In this document: positions 17,360 to 28,700 of the stretch, piece after piece
How positions within the stretch are numbered: the stretch's first letter is position 1
How the letters are laid out: every line of letters starts with the position of its first letter
Position numbers and translations under genes: made by a program
NCBI GenBank assembly: GCA_019417325.1
Contig: DXVO01000009.1
Coordinates: 165,433-229,432, forward strand
Reading direction: 5' to 3'
Length of the DNA: 64,000 bases
DNA from: Parabacteroides sp.
Lineage (GTDB): Bacteria; Bacteroidota; Bacteroidia; Bacteroidales; Tannerellaceae
Notes under the pieces: model-generated
The model's input: only the letters and a program-made list of their open reading frames with translations
Database searches by the model: none
Told to the model about the DNA's origin: nothing

Positions 17360-18193
17360 ATGATTGAAGCACCGGAAGCCCTTTATATCTCCGAACAGCT
17401 AAACCGGACGATAAAAGGGAAAGAGATTACATTTGTCAGTGCCGGATTTACTCCGCATAAGTTTGCCTGGTATTACGGTGATCCGCAAAATTATGAAGGA
17501 ATGCTCCTTCATAAACGAATAGGAAGGGCACACGCTTATGGGGGATTAATTGAAATCGAAGTAGAAGATGTTCGTTTATTATTAGGCGATGGCATAAACT
17601 TACGTTTCTACCAACCCGGGGCAAAAATTCCGGAGAAACATCAACTATTAATCGGATTTGAAGATGAAAGTTGCCTGGTGGGTTCAGTCCGTATGTACGG
17701 AGCCGTATGTTGTTTTCCTGTAGAATCTTTTGAATGTAGTTTCTCTCCATACCGGGATGGAGCCAAAAACAAACCGCAGGTTATGTCGGAGGCTTTTACA
17801 TTGGAATATTTCCTTAGCCTGATAAACAGTGAAGAGAAACAAAAAAAATCAGCAAAGGCATTTCTTGCCACCGAACAAACGATTCCAGGGCTTGGGAACG
17901 GAGTTTTACAAGATATCCTGTTTAATGCCCGGATACACCCCAAAACCCGTATCAATACATTAAATGCAGAACAAAAAGAAAATATATTTCATTGTATGAA
18001 GTCAACCTTGAACCAAATCTATCAGGCTGGCGGACGTAATTCGGAAACGGATTTGTTCGGGAAAAGTGGAAGCTATATTCCTGTCCTATCCAAAGAGACC
18101 AACAACAAACCCTGCCCTGTCTGCGGGGAAGCTATCCGGAAAGAAAGTTACATGGGAGGCAGTATTTATTATTGCTTCGAGTGCCAGAAATAA
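17360..18193 (+). CDS. Fpg/Nei-family DNA glycosylase-like protein lacking the N-terminal catalytic proline
   Basis: 277 residues, normal for the MutM/Nei family. The C-terminal zinc finger is intact (Cys252, Cys255, Cys272, Cys275). The helix-two-turns-helix region (IPGLGNGVLQDILFNARIHP, about 174-193) and a HKRIGR motif with Lys52 match Fpg features. The N-terminus is MIEAPEAL, where Fpg/Nei enzymes have Met-Pro-Glu. The Pro that becomes the Schiff-base nucleophile is Ile here, although Glu3 and the later Pro-Glu are retained. DNA binding is therefore likely, but classical glycosylase/AP-lyase chemistry is doubtful. It is monocistronic and convergent with the susD at 18264. Confidence 0.85.
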   Translation: MIEAPEALYISEQLNRTIKGKEITFVSAGFTPHKFAWYYGDPQNYEGMLLHKRIGRAHAYGGLIEIEVEDVRLLLGDGINLRFYQPGAKIPEKHQLLIGFEDESCLVGSVRMYGAVCCFPVESFECSFSPYRDGAKNKPQVMSEAFTLEYFLSLINSEEKQKKSAKAFLATEQTIPGLGNGVLQDILFNARIHPKTRINTLNAEQKENIFHCMKSTLNQIYQAGGRNSETDLFGKSGSYIPVLSKETNNKPCPVCGEAIRKESYMGGSIYYCFECQK

Positions 18194-18205
18194 AATAAAA
18201 AACAA

Positions 18206-18230
18206 CGCTGTATGTCTGAGATATACAGCG
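18206..18230 (-). terminator. Terminator after the SusD gene at 18264
   Basis: Stem CGCTGTATgTCT / AGAtATACAGCG (18206-18230) followed on the minus strand by TTGTTTTTTATTTTATTT. It may also serve the convergent Fpg-like gene. Confidence 0.8.
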
Positions 18231-18263
18231 CTGTAAACATTTATATAATATGGAGAGTGTAAC

Positions 18264-20183
18264 TTACTTCATATTCCACCACAAGGAAGTAGACACCAAA
18301 TCCTGACCTCCCAACAATTTCAAAGCCTGATTATAACCTGCTTGATTGTTTGTCTGGATATTTGCCGGATAACGATAACGCTTCGGATAAAATTCCAGAC
18401 GGCATTCTTTAGAAGTCGCCACTGTCAGAGGGACCTGGTTCAATGGGTTATAGTCTTTTTCTACAGCCTGGTTTTCAAAGAACGGCAAACCGAGACGACG
18501 ATGATCGCTCCATACTTCTTCCGGTAGCCAAGGCATTTGAGCCAGATATTTTTGAGTAATGATTTTTGTCAACGCATCATTATTATAAGCTCCACCTCTG
18601 TAAATAGAGTTTTTCGGATAGGTATAAGTTTGTGTTTTATTTTCCTTTGTATAAGGATCCACATAATTAATTGAATAAGGTTGAGCTTCCTGGGTATGGT
18701 CGAAACTTACAGAAGTCCCGACACGGTTATAATCCGTAGACGACAGATAATTTCCAACCTGGCTCAACAATCCATGATATTCAAAACTGGAAGTAACACC
18801 ACTCTCATAATTTGATTTGGCAGTACCCGGAACATTCCATCCTTTTACTGCAGCCTCAGCCAATAAGAAATAACTTTCCCAAGGACCAAAGAACACACGT
18901 TTTTTTGTACTCAGACGGTATTGTTTTGAGAGAGATGGATAATTGTAATTCTTTCCGGTTAATGCACTAACCAAACCACCTTTCACATCCCATTCGCCGG
19001 CAACCCAGGTTTCCCAGGTATATTTCGGATTAATAGTCAACATCGGTGTCGTATTATCATTCGGATCAAGCAAAGCAACTGGACCAACTTCACTGGCTGC
19101 ACCGATATAATCCGAATAAATCACACCATCATCCCAACCTACCACACTAAACAATTTAGGAGCACGCGGGTCTACATACTGAGGAACCCCGTCAAAATAG
19201 AAACCAGCACAAGGATCATTCGTTGTCAATGGGAAATGTTTATTCAGATATAAACCTAAATATGTATGCGGGTCTTTCAAATGGCTTTTCAAAGAATCAG
19301 GAAGTGGAAACTCTTCGCCGCCAAGTCCTACCACCAGGTTCTTATAGGTAACAGACATAGCCTGACCGTTCCACGGGCGGGACATTACGCTGGTCAAATC
19401 GCCCCAACCATCCTTTTCCTGTACGGCTGCTATTTCTGCAAGTGAAGAAATATAGCCTTTAGAAGCTGCATCTTCAAATTCCGCTTTAGCCAATTCCGGT
19501 GCTACTCCCGAGATACGCATAGCGAATCGCATGCGCAAAGAGTTTGCATATTTCTTCCACATATTGACATCTCCGCCATAAAATGCATCTTCGGCAGCCA
19601 TTGGTGTCATTGTGATGGAAGGGTCGAGCGCGGCCTCCGCTTCTTTCAACTCTTTCAAAATGAACGTATAGATTTCTTCCACACTGTTATATTCGGCAGG
19701 AACACCGGAAAAAGCATCCAAAGCTGGGATAGGTCCGAAGCCATCCGACACTTCCGAATTCAAATATGCGCGCCAGATACGTGCCATCTGTACTACATTT
19801 TTATAATAAGGATACAGGTCGCCTTCACCTTCTTTTATCTTTTTTTCTCCCAACTGAACAGCTTTTGTTGCTGCATTCAGCCATTTTACGGAATAGTCAT
19901 TACTCAGATAAAGAGTGATATAATCATTATTATCCGTTCCGATAGTAAAACCACTACCCCTGTTAAAACGGGAAGCACGGTTCCATGTCAGGATAAACAT
20001 ACGTTCTGCGATTTCCGGATTCATCTGGTCGCCTATGATTGAAGAATTCAGGAACCACTCAGGCTTCACTTTACTTTCATCCACCTGGTTCGGGTCTTCA
20101 TTCAACTCCTGGAAATCACTACAGGAGGAAAATAAAGCGGCTGCTGAGAAAAAGCCTGCCAGTAATATATTTTTCGTATTCAT
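18264..20183 (-). CDS. SusD-like nutrient-binding outer-membrane lipoprotein (pair 2)
   Basis: 639-residue lipoprotein (lipobox ending FSSC, Cys about 22) of the SusD-like_2 type, with FQELNEDPNQVDESKVKPEW near the N-terminus and the conserved block LPEEVWSDHRRLGLPFFE near residue 550. It forms the surface lid of the SusC encoded 39 bp upstream. It is clearly paralogous to the SusD at 23786 (shared SDHRRLGLPFFE, MRFAMRISGV/MRLAMRLSEV and ending DLVSTSLWW / DVFTPLWW). No degradative enzyme is linked, so the substrate is unknown; peptide or glycan are both possible for this class. Confidence 0.92.
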   Translation of the reverse strand: MNTKNILLAGFFSAAALFSSCSDFQELNEDPNQVDESKVKPEWFLNSSIIGDQMNPEIAERMFILTWNRASRFNRGSGFTIGTDNNDYITLYLSNDYSVKWLNAATKAVQLGEKKIKEGEGDLYPYYKNVVQMARIWRAYLNSEVSDGFGPIPALDAFSGVPAEYNSVEEIYTFILKELKEAEAALDPSITMTPMAAEDAFYGGDVNMWKKYANSLRMRFAMRISGVAPELAKAEFEDAASKGYISSLAEIAAVQEKDGWGDLTSVMSRPWNGQAMSVTYKNLVVGLGGEEFPLPDSLKSHLKDPHTYLGLYLNKHFPLTTNDPCAGFYFDGVPQYVDPRAPKLFSVVGWDDGVIYSDYIGAASEVGPVALLDPNDNTTPMLTINPKYTWETWVAGEWDVKGGLVSALTGKNYNYPSLSKQYRLSTKKRVFFGPWESYFLLAEAAVKGWNVPGTAKSNYESGVTSSFEYHGLLSQVGNYLSSTDYNRVGTSVSFDHTQEAQPYSINYVDPYTKENKTQTYTYPKNSIYRGGAYNNDALTKIITQKYLAQMPWLPEEVWSDHRRLGLPFFENQAVEKDYNPLNQVPLTVATSKECRLEFYPKRYRYPANIQTNNQAGYNQALKLLGGQDLVSTSLWWNMK

Positions 20184-20222
20184 AATTCTTTCGTTTCTTT
20201 TTTATTAATCCTTGCTTATGCC

Positions 20223-23200
20223 TTAAAATCCGACAGTTACGTTGAATGTAAATGAACGGCTTGTCGGTGCTGCACCATTCTCGAAACCTGTTGCATTGGT
20301 ATTTGTTGCCGAAACAGATTCAGGATCAATACCCGGCATATTATAATGAATCATCCAGACGTTATTACAAGTTGCAGATAAACGCAGGCGCTGGAACGGA
20401 GTTTTCTTCAACATCACACGATTAAAATCGTATCCCAATGTAATATTACGCAAACGGATATTGGTTGCATTATAAGTAAAAACTTCCGGCAAACCGTAGT
20501 TACCGGTAGAACCAATACGTTCCCAATAATTCTGGGGAGTAACAGCCACCTTGTTTTCCACATAAGAATCACCCTGTTTCACTACTGAATTAGGCACTAC
20601 AAAATTCTGTCGTTCCCCATCTACAACCGTGCCCTTGGCATTACCACGAACATACAGGTTGGATGCTGTTGCCGAATAGATCTCGCCACCGATACGGAAA
20701 TCCACAAGGAAACTAAGGTTAAAACCTTTATAAGAGAAGTTGTTGGTTATACCCAGCATCCAGTCGGGATTCTGATTACCGACTTTCGATTTTTCCGTCG
20801 AAATCAATGGCAAACCGTCATCACCTACTACTATATTTCCAAAGTATGGGCTATTCTGGTCGGTAACACGAACAAATGTCTGGCCATAAATATCACCATA
20901 ATAACCTCCTTGAGCTGCCACAATCTGAATAGCATCCAATGTTTTAATATCATATAATGTAACGCCCGGATACAGGTCTACAATCTTATTTCTGTTCAAA
21001 GAGAATTGTGCCGAAGCATTCCAATTGAATCCTTGCGGATTGGCACTTTGGAAAATACCCCCATTCAATGAGATTTCCACACCTTCATTCTGAATATTAC
21101 CAGCATTTACTTTCCGTGAGCTATACCCTGAAAACGGGTCCATCGGCAAGTCCAGCAACTGGCGTGTCGCATTTGATTTATACCAGGCAAAATCCAATCC
21201 CAAACGGTTATTGAAGAAACGTACATCAAAACCGGCTTCCCATGACTTAATCAACTCACTACGTACATTCGAATCGAACAGGACTTTACCGGGATTGGCT
21301 ATTGTATTGCCATTTTCATCTTTCCCTACTGTGTAATTATTATATAATTGATACGGGTCGAGGTCATTACCTACTTCGGCATAAGAAGCTCTTACCTTTG
21401 CAAAGGAAAACCATTCCGGCATCTCGGTTCCCAGTTTCGGCAACATGTCCGAAATAACGCCAGATAAACTTACCGAAGGATAGAAATAAGAGCGGTTTGC
21501 TTTAGACATAGTAGATGACCAGTCGTTACGTGCTGTCACATCCAAAAACAAATACCCATCCCAGTTCAACTGCAATGACCCATATAAAGAATTCATTTTA
21601 CGGCGTGTCAATTCGGATGTGACTGTTGGTTTATTAATACCATTGTTCAGGGAGAAAAGGTTCGGAACAAGCAAGTCGCCTGCCGAAGCATCCATTTTCG
21701 TTCTTTTCTGCAACATCAGGTTACCCCCAAAAGTAACAAAACCACCCAAACGATCGATTAAATTATCTTTGCGTGCTGTAGCCAGGAAGCTATAGTTATT
21801 TTCATAAAATGTTTCAGAACCTTCGCTATACAAACCACGGGGAGAAGTATTACCTCCGGCATATACTTTTTGATTTTTTGTAGTTGTATAATAATCGGTA
21901 CCGGCTCTCAACTCGACATCAAACCAATCGACCGGAGCATATTTTAAAGAGACATTGCCCAACAAACGGTTACGTGTATCGTTATTTTGGCGGTATTGGG
22001 TTACCCAGTAAGGGTTTTCCTGCGGGTTCTTTGCTGCATCCCACCAAATCATATTGCCGTTTGCATCTACACTCTCCTTAAAATCTTTTACATTCAAGGA
22101 ACGGGGTAAGTTATAAATCGTATTGAATGCATTGGAAGGATTCACCCCTTGGATAGGACGGTTATGTGCATTCATGTTTATATAGTTCACCTTTGCATCC
22201 ACTTTCCACTTTTCCGCTTTATCCAGGAAAGTTGTGGCACGGAGAGTAATATTAGTCTTATTCAATTTGGATTCCGGAGTAATCCCCGCATCATCCGAGC
22301 GGTTTACCGAAGTAAAAACCGATGTTCCGTTTATATTTTGCTGGAAACTGATACCTTCATTGAAGGATACTCCTGTACGGAAAAAAGCGTCGATATTATC
22401 ATATGTACGAAGAGAGACATCACGTCCCAACCAGTCTTTCACGGTTTGTCCATCTGCTTTTGGTCCCCAACTCAGACGGGATTGGTTATCATATATTCCT
22501 ACAGAACCCTGACCAAAACTATTTTGCATATGCGGTTTCAAGAAAATAGATTCAGTGGTGATTCCGGCATTTACAGTAATACCAAGACCCTCATTTTTTC
22601 TACCCGATTTAGTAGTAATCAAGATAACACCGTTACCTGCACGAGACCCGTATAATGCTGCTGCTGACGCACCTTTCAGTACTGTCATCGATTCGATATC
22701 TTCCGGGTTAATATCGGAAAGTCCGTTACCCATATCGGTACCGGAGTTTCCCCAGACATCATCTACTCCACCGGTAAAGTTATCCATAGGCGTACCATCC
22801 ACAACAATAAGCGGCTGGTTGGAACCTGTCAATGAATTGTTACCACGAAGTACAATTTTAGAAGATCCCCCTACTCCATTACTGGAACGGACAATCTGTA
22901 AACCGGAAACTTTACCGGAAAGAGAGTTTGCCAGATTCGGTTCGCGTGATGACAACAATTCGTCTCCTTTCAACTCCTGCATGGCGTACCCCAATGCTTT
23001 CTTATCCCGCTTCATACCTAAAGCTGTTACAACTACTTCATCCAGTTTCTGAGTATCTTCTTCCAGATGAATGGTCAAAGTTGACTGTCCGGTATAAGGT
23101 ATTTCCTGGGTTATATATCCGATAAAAGAAATCTGGATAATATCTCCTTTTTTCACTCCTTCAAGAGTAAAATTACCATCCATATCGGTTATTGTTCCGT

Positions 23201-23396
23201 TAGTTGTACCTTTAATAAGAACGGAAGCTCCGGGTACAGGTCCCAAAGCATCTTCCACTGTTCCCGAAATCTTTGCATTCTGTTGGGAAACGCCAGTGAT
23301 TTGACTTTCCGTTTCCGGGAGCGCAAGTATATTTCCTGAGAAACATAGCGACCCCATAAGCAGTATCACACTGACAGGTCTGATTTTTTTCAACAT
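20223..23396 (-). CDS. SusC/RagA family TonB-dependent transporter (pair 2)
   Basis: 1057 residues from the Met at 23396 (MLKKIRPVSVILL), chosen because it starts a normal signal peptide and aligns with the paralogous SusC proteins; the open frame extends 36 codons further upstream. It has no STN domain. A carboxypeptidase-like domain (ISGTVEDALGPVPGASVLI onward, about 45-120) ends in the TonB-box-like DEVVVTALGMKR. Plug and barrel follow, ending FTFNVTVGF. It closely resembles the SusC at 25735 along its whole length, so pairs 2 and 3 look like a tandem duplication. No exact -7 element was found in the 390-bp gap upstream. Confidence 0.93.
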   Translation of the reverse strand: MLKKIRPVSVILLMGSLCFSGNILALPETESQITGVSQQNAKISGTVEDALGPVPGASVLIKGTTNGTITDMDGNFTLEGVKKGDIIQISFIGYITQEIPYTGQSTLTIHLEEDTQKLDEVVVTALGMKRDKKALGYAMQELKGDELLSSREPNLANSLSGKVSGLQIVRSSNGVGGSSKIVLRGNNSLTGSNQPLIVVDGTPMDNFTGGVDDVWGNSGTDMGNGLSDINPEDIESMTVLKGASAAALYGSRAGNGVILITTKSGRKNEGLGITVNAGITTESIFLKPHMQNSFGQGSVGIYDNQSRLSWGPKADGQTVKDWLGRDVSLRTYDNIDAFFRTGVSFNEGISFQQNINGTSVFTSVNRSDDAGITPESKLNKTNITLRATTFLDKAEKWKVDAKVNYINMNAHNRPIQGVNPSNAFNTIYNLPRSLNVKDFKESVDANGNMIWWDAAKNPQENPYWVTQYRQNNDTRNRLLGNVSLKYAPVDWFDVELRAGTDYYTTTKNQKVYAGGNTSPRGLYSEGSETFYENNYSFLATARKDNLIDRLGGFVTFGGNLMLQKRTKMDASAGDLLVPNLFSLNNGINKPTVTSELTRRKMNSLYGSLQLNWDGYLFLDVTARNDWSSTMSKANRSYFYPSVSLSGVISDMLPKLGTEMPEWFSFAKVRASYAEVGNDLDPYQLYNNYTVGKDENGNTIANPGKVLFDSNVRSELIKSWEAGFDVRFFNNRLGLDFAWYKSNATRQLLDLPMDPFSGYSSRKVNAGNIQNEGVEISLNGGIFQSANPQGFNWNASAQFSLNRNKIVDLYPGVTLYDIKTLDAIQIVAAQGGYYGDIYGQTFVRVTDQNSPYFGNIVVGDDGLPLISTEKSKVGNQNPDWMLGITNNFSYKGFNLSFLVDFRIGGEIYSATASNLYVRGNAKGTVVDGERQNFVVPNSVVKQGDSYVENKVAVTPQNYWERIGSTGNYGLPEVFTYNATNIRLRNITLGYDFNRVMLKKTPFQRLRLSATCNNVWMIHYNMPGIDPESVSATNTNATGFENGAAPTSRSFTFNVTVGF

Positions 23397-23698
23397 AACT
23401 GATGTTTTTTGTTTATTATAACATGATATTTTGCTTGGCTGACACCAATGTCTTTTTTGATATATGTAACACAAAAAAAGAGAATTTGTTTTTGTCATTA
23501 ACATGTGTGAAAATCTAAGACATGGTTATATTCTTTATTAAAATAAAAAGGCATCACATGAAATATAAAGGACGAAAGGATATCCAATAAACAATAAGAG
23601 CCGACACTCAATAAGTATTTTTTTATTTTCAAAACAAAAAATTAAAAACAACTTCTTTTCAGCCACATGATTCTTCTATAAGAGTTTTAGTTAAAAAA

Positions 23699-23734
23699 AG
23701 AGAGGCATATCCCTATAACAGGACATACCTCTCT
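23699..23734 (-). terminator. Terminator after the SusD gene at 23786
   Basis: 14-bp stem with two mismatches (23699-23712 with 23721-23734; core AGAGAGG / CCTCTCT) followed on the minus strand by seven T. The rest of the 23397-23785 gap is AT-rich with no ORF, repeat or exact TAnnTTTG element that I can see. Confidence 0.85.
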
Positions 23735-23785
23735 TTAAATTCTATTAAAAATATAAATTATAGAAACCTATAATAAAAACATCTG

Positions 23786-25714
23786 CTATTTCGAACTCTT
23801 AGCCCACCATAATGGAGTGAATACATCATCCGGACCACCTAATGTCTTAACAGCCTGATCATAACCTTCCGGACTGCTATTTGCCAAACTTGACGGGAAC
23901 TTCAAACGTTGCGGGAAGAACTTATATGTTTGTTCCATATAGTTACTCTGTGTTAAAGTAGGCATATAAATCAACGGTTGTTCTACAGCAGGCGTTTCGA
24001 AGAACGGAAGTCCTAAACGACGATGATCGCTCCATGATTCCATCGGCACCCAAGGTACATTGGCTATAAACTTCTGTGTGATAATTTTAGTCAACTGGTC
24101 GTTCAAAGCTTTGCCATACAATGTTTGAGAAGCAACCGGATATTTATATGTAAATGTACCTTCTGCTTTTGTATAGCCATCGATCATTTTCATTGTCTTT
24201 GTTGCAGGAGGTTCTGCCGTATGATCCCAGGCAACAGAAGTTCCTACATTATTGTACTCTGTTGATGCAAGGTAACTATCCACAAACTTGGAAACACCGT
24301 TATATTCAAAACTAGCACGAATACCGGCTTCATAAGCGTCTTTGCCTCCCATAGAAGCAGCCCAACCTCTTATAGAAGCTTCTGCAATCAACAGATAAGA
24401 TTCCCAAGCACCGAAGAAAATACGAGAGCTGTTGCTATCCCTATATTTTAATACCAAACGAGGATTTGTTCCATTAAAACTATAAACCTGATTCAATGCA
24501 CCTTTATCACCTTGTGAACCGATAGCCGGAGCATTCCAGGTATAAGAGGCATTTATCTCTTCCAACTGGGTCTTTTTGTCTTCTTTCAACAAATCACGCT
24601 TTACAGTTTTAGCCGTGTTATCCCATGACGGATAATTACAGAAACCTTCGCTGTCAAAATCTCCCGGAATATAGAATAAAGCATACGCACGCGGATCTAT
24701 TTTATTACGCAAGCCATCAAACCAAAAACCTGCACCAGGCTCATTTGTATATAATGAATAATGTTTTTCATAACGTTGTCCCATATAATCTTCAGCTTTG
24801 ATATGCGACTGATATCTTTCATCTGTCAATTGCTCGGAAGTTTTGATACCTCCCAAACCAATCATCAGGTTATTCAACGTCGCAGACAATTGCTGAGAAT
24901 TCCACTCACGTGACATAACTCCGGTCAAATCATCCCATCCCGGTCTTTCTGCAACCGTAAAGTTATCACTGTTATTAGCGATATACCCCCCTTTGACAGC
25001 ATCTTCAAATTCAGACTGTGCTCTGGCGGGCTCCACTTCAGACAGACGCATAGCCAAACGCATACGTAAAGAGTTTCCGAATTTCACCCATTTGCTGAAA
25101 TCGAAGCTATAGGCACGGTCATACTTCTTTTCTGTATCATCCGGAGTTATATTTACATCCAATTTGCCAACTGCATCTTTCAGTTCATCAAAAAGGAAAT
25201 AATAAATATCCTTTATGCTGTTAAACTCCGGGTTTGTTCCCTGAAATGCATCTTTAGGAAGAGACCCGAAATTATCCACAAATTCGCTCATCAAATAAGC
25301 ACGCCAAATGCGGGCAACCTGTTTTAGGTTCGGAATCATTACAGCATCATGTCCGGTCAGATTTCCTTTGGATATTTTATCATCAGCCAATGTAATAGCT
25401 AATGTTGCCGATTTCTGCCAGTCTGCCGATTTATTGTAATAAGCGGAAATCCATTCGTCATTATAAGAACCTACAGCTATGCCCGAAGTAAAATGCTGCC
25501 GACCGGCTGTTTTCCAGTTCAAAACAAACGCACGCTCTGCCACATCCGGATCCATTTGGGCACCTGTAATTGAAGCATTTATAGCATACTCGACACGCGC
25601 CTGATCAATCGTTGCCGCAGTAGGGTCAGTATTCACTTCATCAAAGTCTGAGCATGCCGTTAACAGCAAAGACCCTATGCTAAGTGTATAAACTAATTTA
25701 TTTATATTTTTCAT
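23786..25714 (-). CDS. SusD-like nutrient-binding outer-membrane lipoprotein (pair 3, phase-variable operon)
   Basis: 642-residue lipoprotein (lipobox ending LLTAC, Cys about 21), SusD-like_2 type, paralogue of the 18264 protein (N-terminal SDFDEVNTDPTAATIDQARVEY, C-terminal SDHRRLGLPFFETPAVEQP). It partners the SusC whose stop lies 20 bp upstream and is closed by the terminator at 23699. Transcription should depend on the invertible segment 29004-29458. In the orientation shown no promoter faces this operon, so it is predicted to be off. Substrate unknown. Confidence 0.92.
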   Translation of the reverse strand: MKNINKLVYTLSIGSLLLTACSDFDEVNTDPTAATIDQARVEYAINASITGAQMDPDVAERAFVLNWKTAGRQHFTSGIAVGSYNDEWISAYYNKSADWQKSATLAITLADDKISKGNLTGHDAVMIPNLKQVARIWRAYLMSEFVDNFGSLPKDAFQGTNPEFNSIKDIYYFLFDELKDAVGKLDVNITPDDTEKKYDRAYSFDFSKWVKFGNSLRMRLAMRLSEVEPARAQSEFEDAVKGGYIANNSDNFTVAERPGWDDLTGVMSREWNSQQLSATLNNLMIGLGGIKTSEQLTDERYQSHIKAEDYMGQRYEKHYSLYTNEPGAGFWFDGLRNKIDPRAYALFYIPGDFDSEGFCNYPSWDNTAKTVKRDLLKEDKKTQLEEINASYTWNAPAIGSQGDKGALNQVYSFNGTNPRLVLKYRDSNSSRIFFGAWESYLLIAEASIRGWAASMGGKDAYEAGIRASFEYNGVSKFVDSYLASTEYNNVGTSVAWDHTAEPPATKTMKMIDGYTKAEGTFTYKYPVASQTLYGKALNDQLTKIITQKFIANVPWVPMESWSDHRRLGLPFFETPAVEQPLIYMPTLTQSNYMEQTYKFFPQRLKFPSSLANSSPEGYDQAVKTLGGPDDVFTPLWWAKSSK

Positions 25715-25734
25715 ATTGCTTATTTTTTATGTAA

Positions 25735-28700
25735 TTAGAAACCAAGTGTTACGTTAAACAAATAACTGCGTGATGTAGGAGAACCTCCATTTTCGAAACC
25801 GGTAGCATTTGTACTTGTTGCATACACTGATTCCGGGTCTACTCCATTCAGATGACTCTTAATCATCCATACATTATTACAAGAAACACCTAATTTAATT
25901 TGTTGGAATGGGGTTTTTGAAAGCATTTTCTTATTAAATGCATAGTTCAATGAAAGATTACGCAGACGAACATTGGTGGCACTATAAATATTTGCTTCAC
26001 CAATACCCAAGTTACCTGTAGAACCTGTAACTGCTTCCCAATATTGTTGAGTAGTAATTGAAGAGTTATTTACCTGATAAGCACCATTATCATCAATATA
26101 TACCGCATCTAATTTCATATCAGGACGTTCGCCATTAACAACTGTAGCCGCAGCTGTTCCCGATGCTTGCATAGCACGGTTTGTTCCGGAAAATATCTCA
26201 CCACCGAAACGGCTATCGATCAAGAAACTAAATGACCATCCTTTATAAGCAAAAGTGGAAGTGATACCTAATAAAGCATCCGGTTGCTGGTCGCCAATCT
26301 TTACTTTTTCCGTGTCGCCGGTTGGCAGACCGTCTTTTGTTACGATCATTTGACCATAATAAGGAGAACTTTCATCTGTCACACGTTTAAACTGTGTACC
26401 CCAGATCTCGCCATAGTTACCACCGGCTGTTGCATAGATCTGCACATTATCATAACCACCTAAAGAATATAAACTGATATCCGGAGTTAATTCAATAATC
26501 TTATTGTTGTTTTTAGAGAAGTTCACCATTAAATCCCAACTAAAACCACTTGCCGTTTCAATCGGACGGGCATTTACCATCAATTCGACACCAGTATTCT
26601 GGATATCACCTGCATTAATTTTCTTGTTCTTATAACCAGACAACGGGTCCATCGGTAAATTTAACAATTGACGACGTGCATTCGATTTGTACCATGCCAA
26701 GTCGAAGCCTAAACGGTTATTAAAGAATTTCAGTTCCAGACCGGCCTCCCATGAAGAAATAAGCTCGGAACGAACATCCGCATCATACAAAGTTTCCTTT
26801 GTACCAACAGTTGCATTTCCTTCCGGGTCGTTACCGATAGTATAAGTATTATACAACTGATAAGCATCCATATCATTACCTACCTGGGCAAAAGAAGCAC
26901 GTACTTTAGCAAAAGTAAACCAGTCCGGTAACGGTTTATCTATTTTATTCATCATATCCGATATAATCCAAGCTGCAGAAATAGACGGATAGAAGAAAGA
27001 GCGGTTTTTCTTACTCAAAGAAGAAGACCAGTCATTTCGGAAAGTAGCATCCAAGAACAGATATCCGTCAAAGTTTGCTTGCAATGTACCGTACAATGAG
27101 TTAATCTTTTTACGGTTAAATTCCTCTGTCCCATTGATTTTATTCTTAGCATTACCTAAAGTAAACAAATCGGGAACATTCAATTCGTCGGGAGAAGCTG
27201 ATACTTTCTTTTTTTGGCGCATCATCAGGTTACCACCAAAGGTTGCTGATCCACCCCACTTGCCAAATAAATTATCTTTTTGAGCAGAAATCAAAAAACT
27301 GTAATTATTTTCATAGAAACGATCCTGTCCGATACTATAACGCCCACTGTTTGTTAAAGAACTTCCAGCATATGTTTTAGATACGAAATCTGTGAAATAC
27401 ATATCACTACCAGCTTTAATCTCTGCATTCAACCAATCTGTGAAGCGATATTTTAAAGAACCGAACATCAGGAATCGGTCACGGACATCTTGATTATAAA
27501 TATAACGTGAAGCCCAATATGGGTTTATTTGTTGTCCGCCACCATACCAAATCATCTTTCCGTTTTCATCCCTTGCTGCAGAAAAATCACGAATATCCAT
27601 TGAGCGCGGGAGCTGATAAATAGTGTTGAATACATTTGAACTATTATCTCCGGAGATTGGACGATTTTCAGCATTTGAGTTGATATATTGGATTTTTGCA
27701 TCCAATGTCCAACGCTCGTCTTTACCAAATTTAGATAAAGCACGCATTGTTAAATTCGTACGTGCCAGAGATGCTCCCGGTATTTTACTGTTATCATCCA
27801 TACGTGTTACAGAAGTATAAACAGAAGTATTGTTATACTGCTGGGCAAATGAAATATTTTCAGTTATATTCGTACCTGTATCAAAATAATTACGAACATT
27901 GTCATAAGCCTGCATATTAGCAGTCACACCATCCCATCTTTTATAAGACTGTCCTGTTATCTGAGGTCCCCAGCTAGTAGACTTCAATTCATCATATACG
28001 CCCAGGGAACCTTGTCCAAAACTATTCTGCATTTTAGGATTCATAAAAATAGTTTCTGCAGACACAGAACCTGAGATTGTGATACCTAATCCGTCACTCT
28101 TCTTACCTGTTTTTGTTGTAATCAAGATAACACCATTACCAGCACGCGATCCATACAAAGCAGCAGCAGAAGCACCTTTCAAGACAGACATACTCGCAAT
28201 ATCTTCCGGATTAATATCCGATAGTCCATTACCCATATCCGCAGAAGGGTTCCAATAATCATTATTGCTACCACCAGTAAAATTATCCATTGGGATACCG
28301 TCAACGACAATTAAAGGTTGGTTTAATCCGGTAACAGAATTACTACCACGCAACTGGATTTTAGAAGATGCACCAGGACCATTACTTGAACGGATAATCT
28401 GTACACCGGAAACTTTACCAGATAATGCATTTGCTACATTAGTTTCACGAGCATTAACCAGTTCATCCCCCTTAAGTTCCTGCATAGCATATCCTAATGC
28501 CTTTTTTTCACGTTTGATACCTAAAGCTGTTACCACAACTTCATCCAGTTTCTGAGTATCTTCTGCTAAACTGATATTCAGTGTAGACTGTCCTGTATAC
28601 TTGATTTCCTGAGTTACGTAACCAATGAAAGATATTTGAATAATATCCCCATTTTTTACGCCTTCCAATGTAAACTTACCGTCCATATCGGTAATGTTAC

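Noticed and set aside
20223..23504. Long form of the pair-2 SusC starting at 23504
   Set aside because: The extra 36 residues do not resemble a signal peptide and precede the aligned MLKKIRPVS start at 23396.
23397..23785. Another invertible promoter upstream of pair 2
   Set aside because: No AGTTCT/AGAACT palindromes or inverted arms were seen; only a terminator for the preceding operon.
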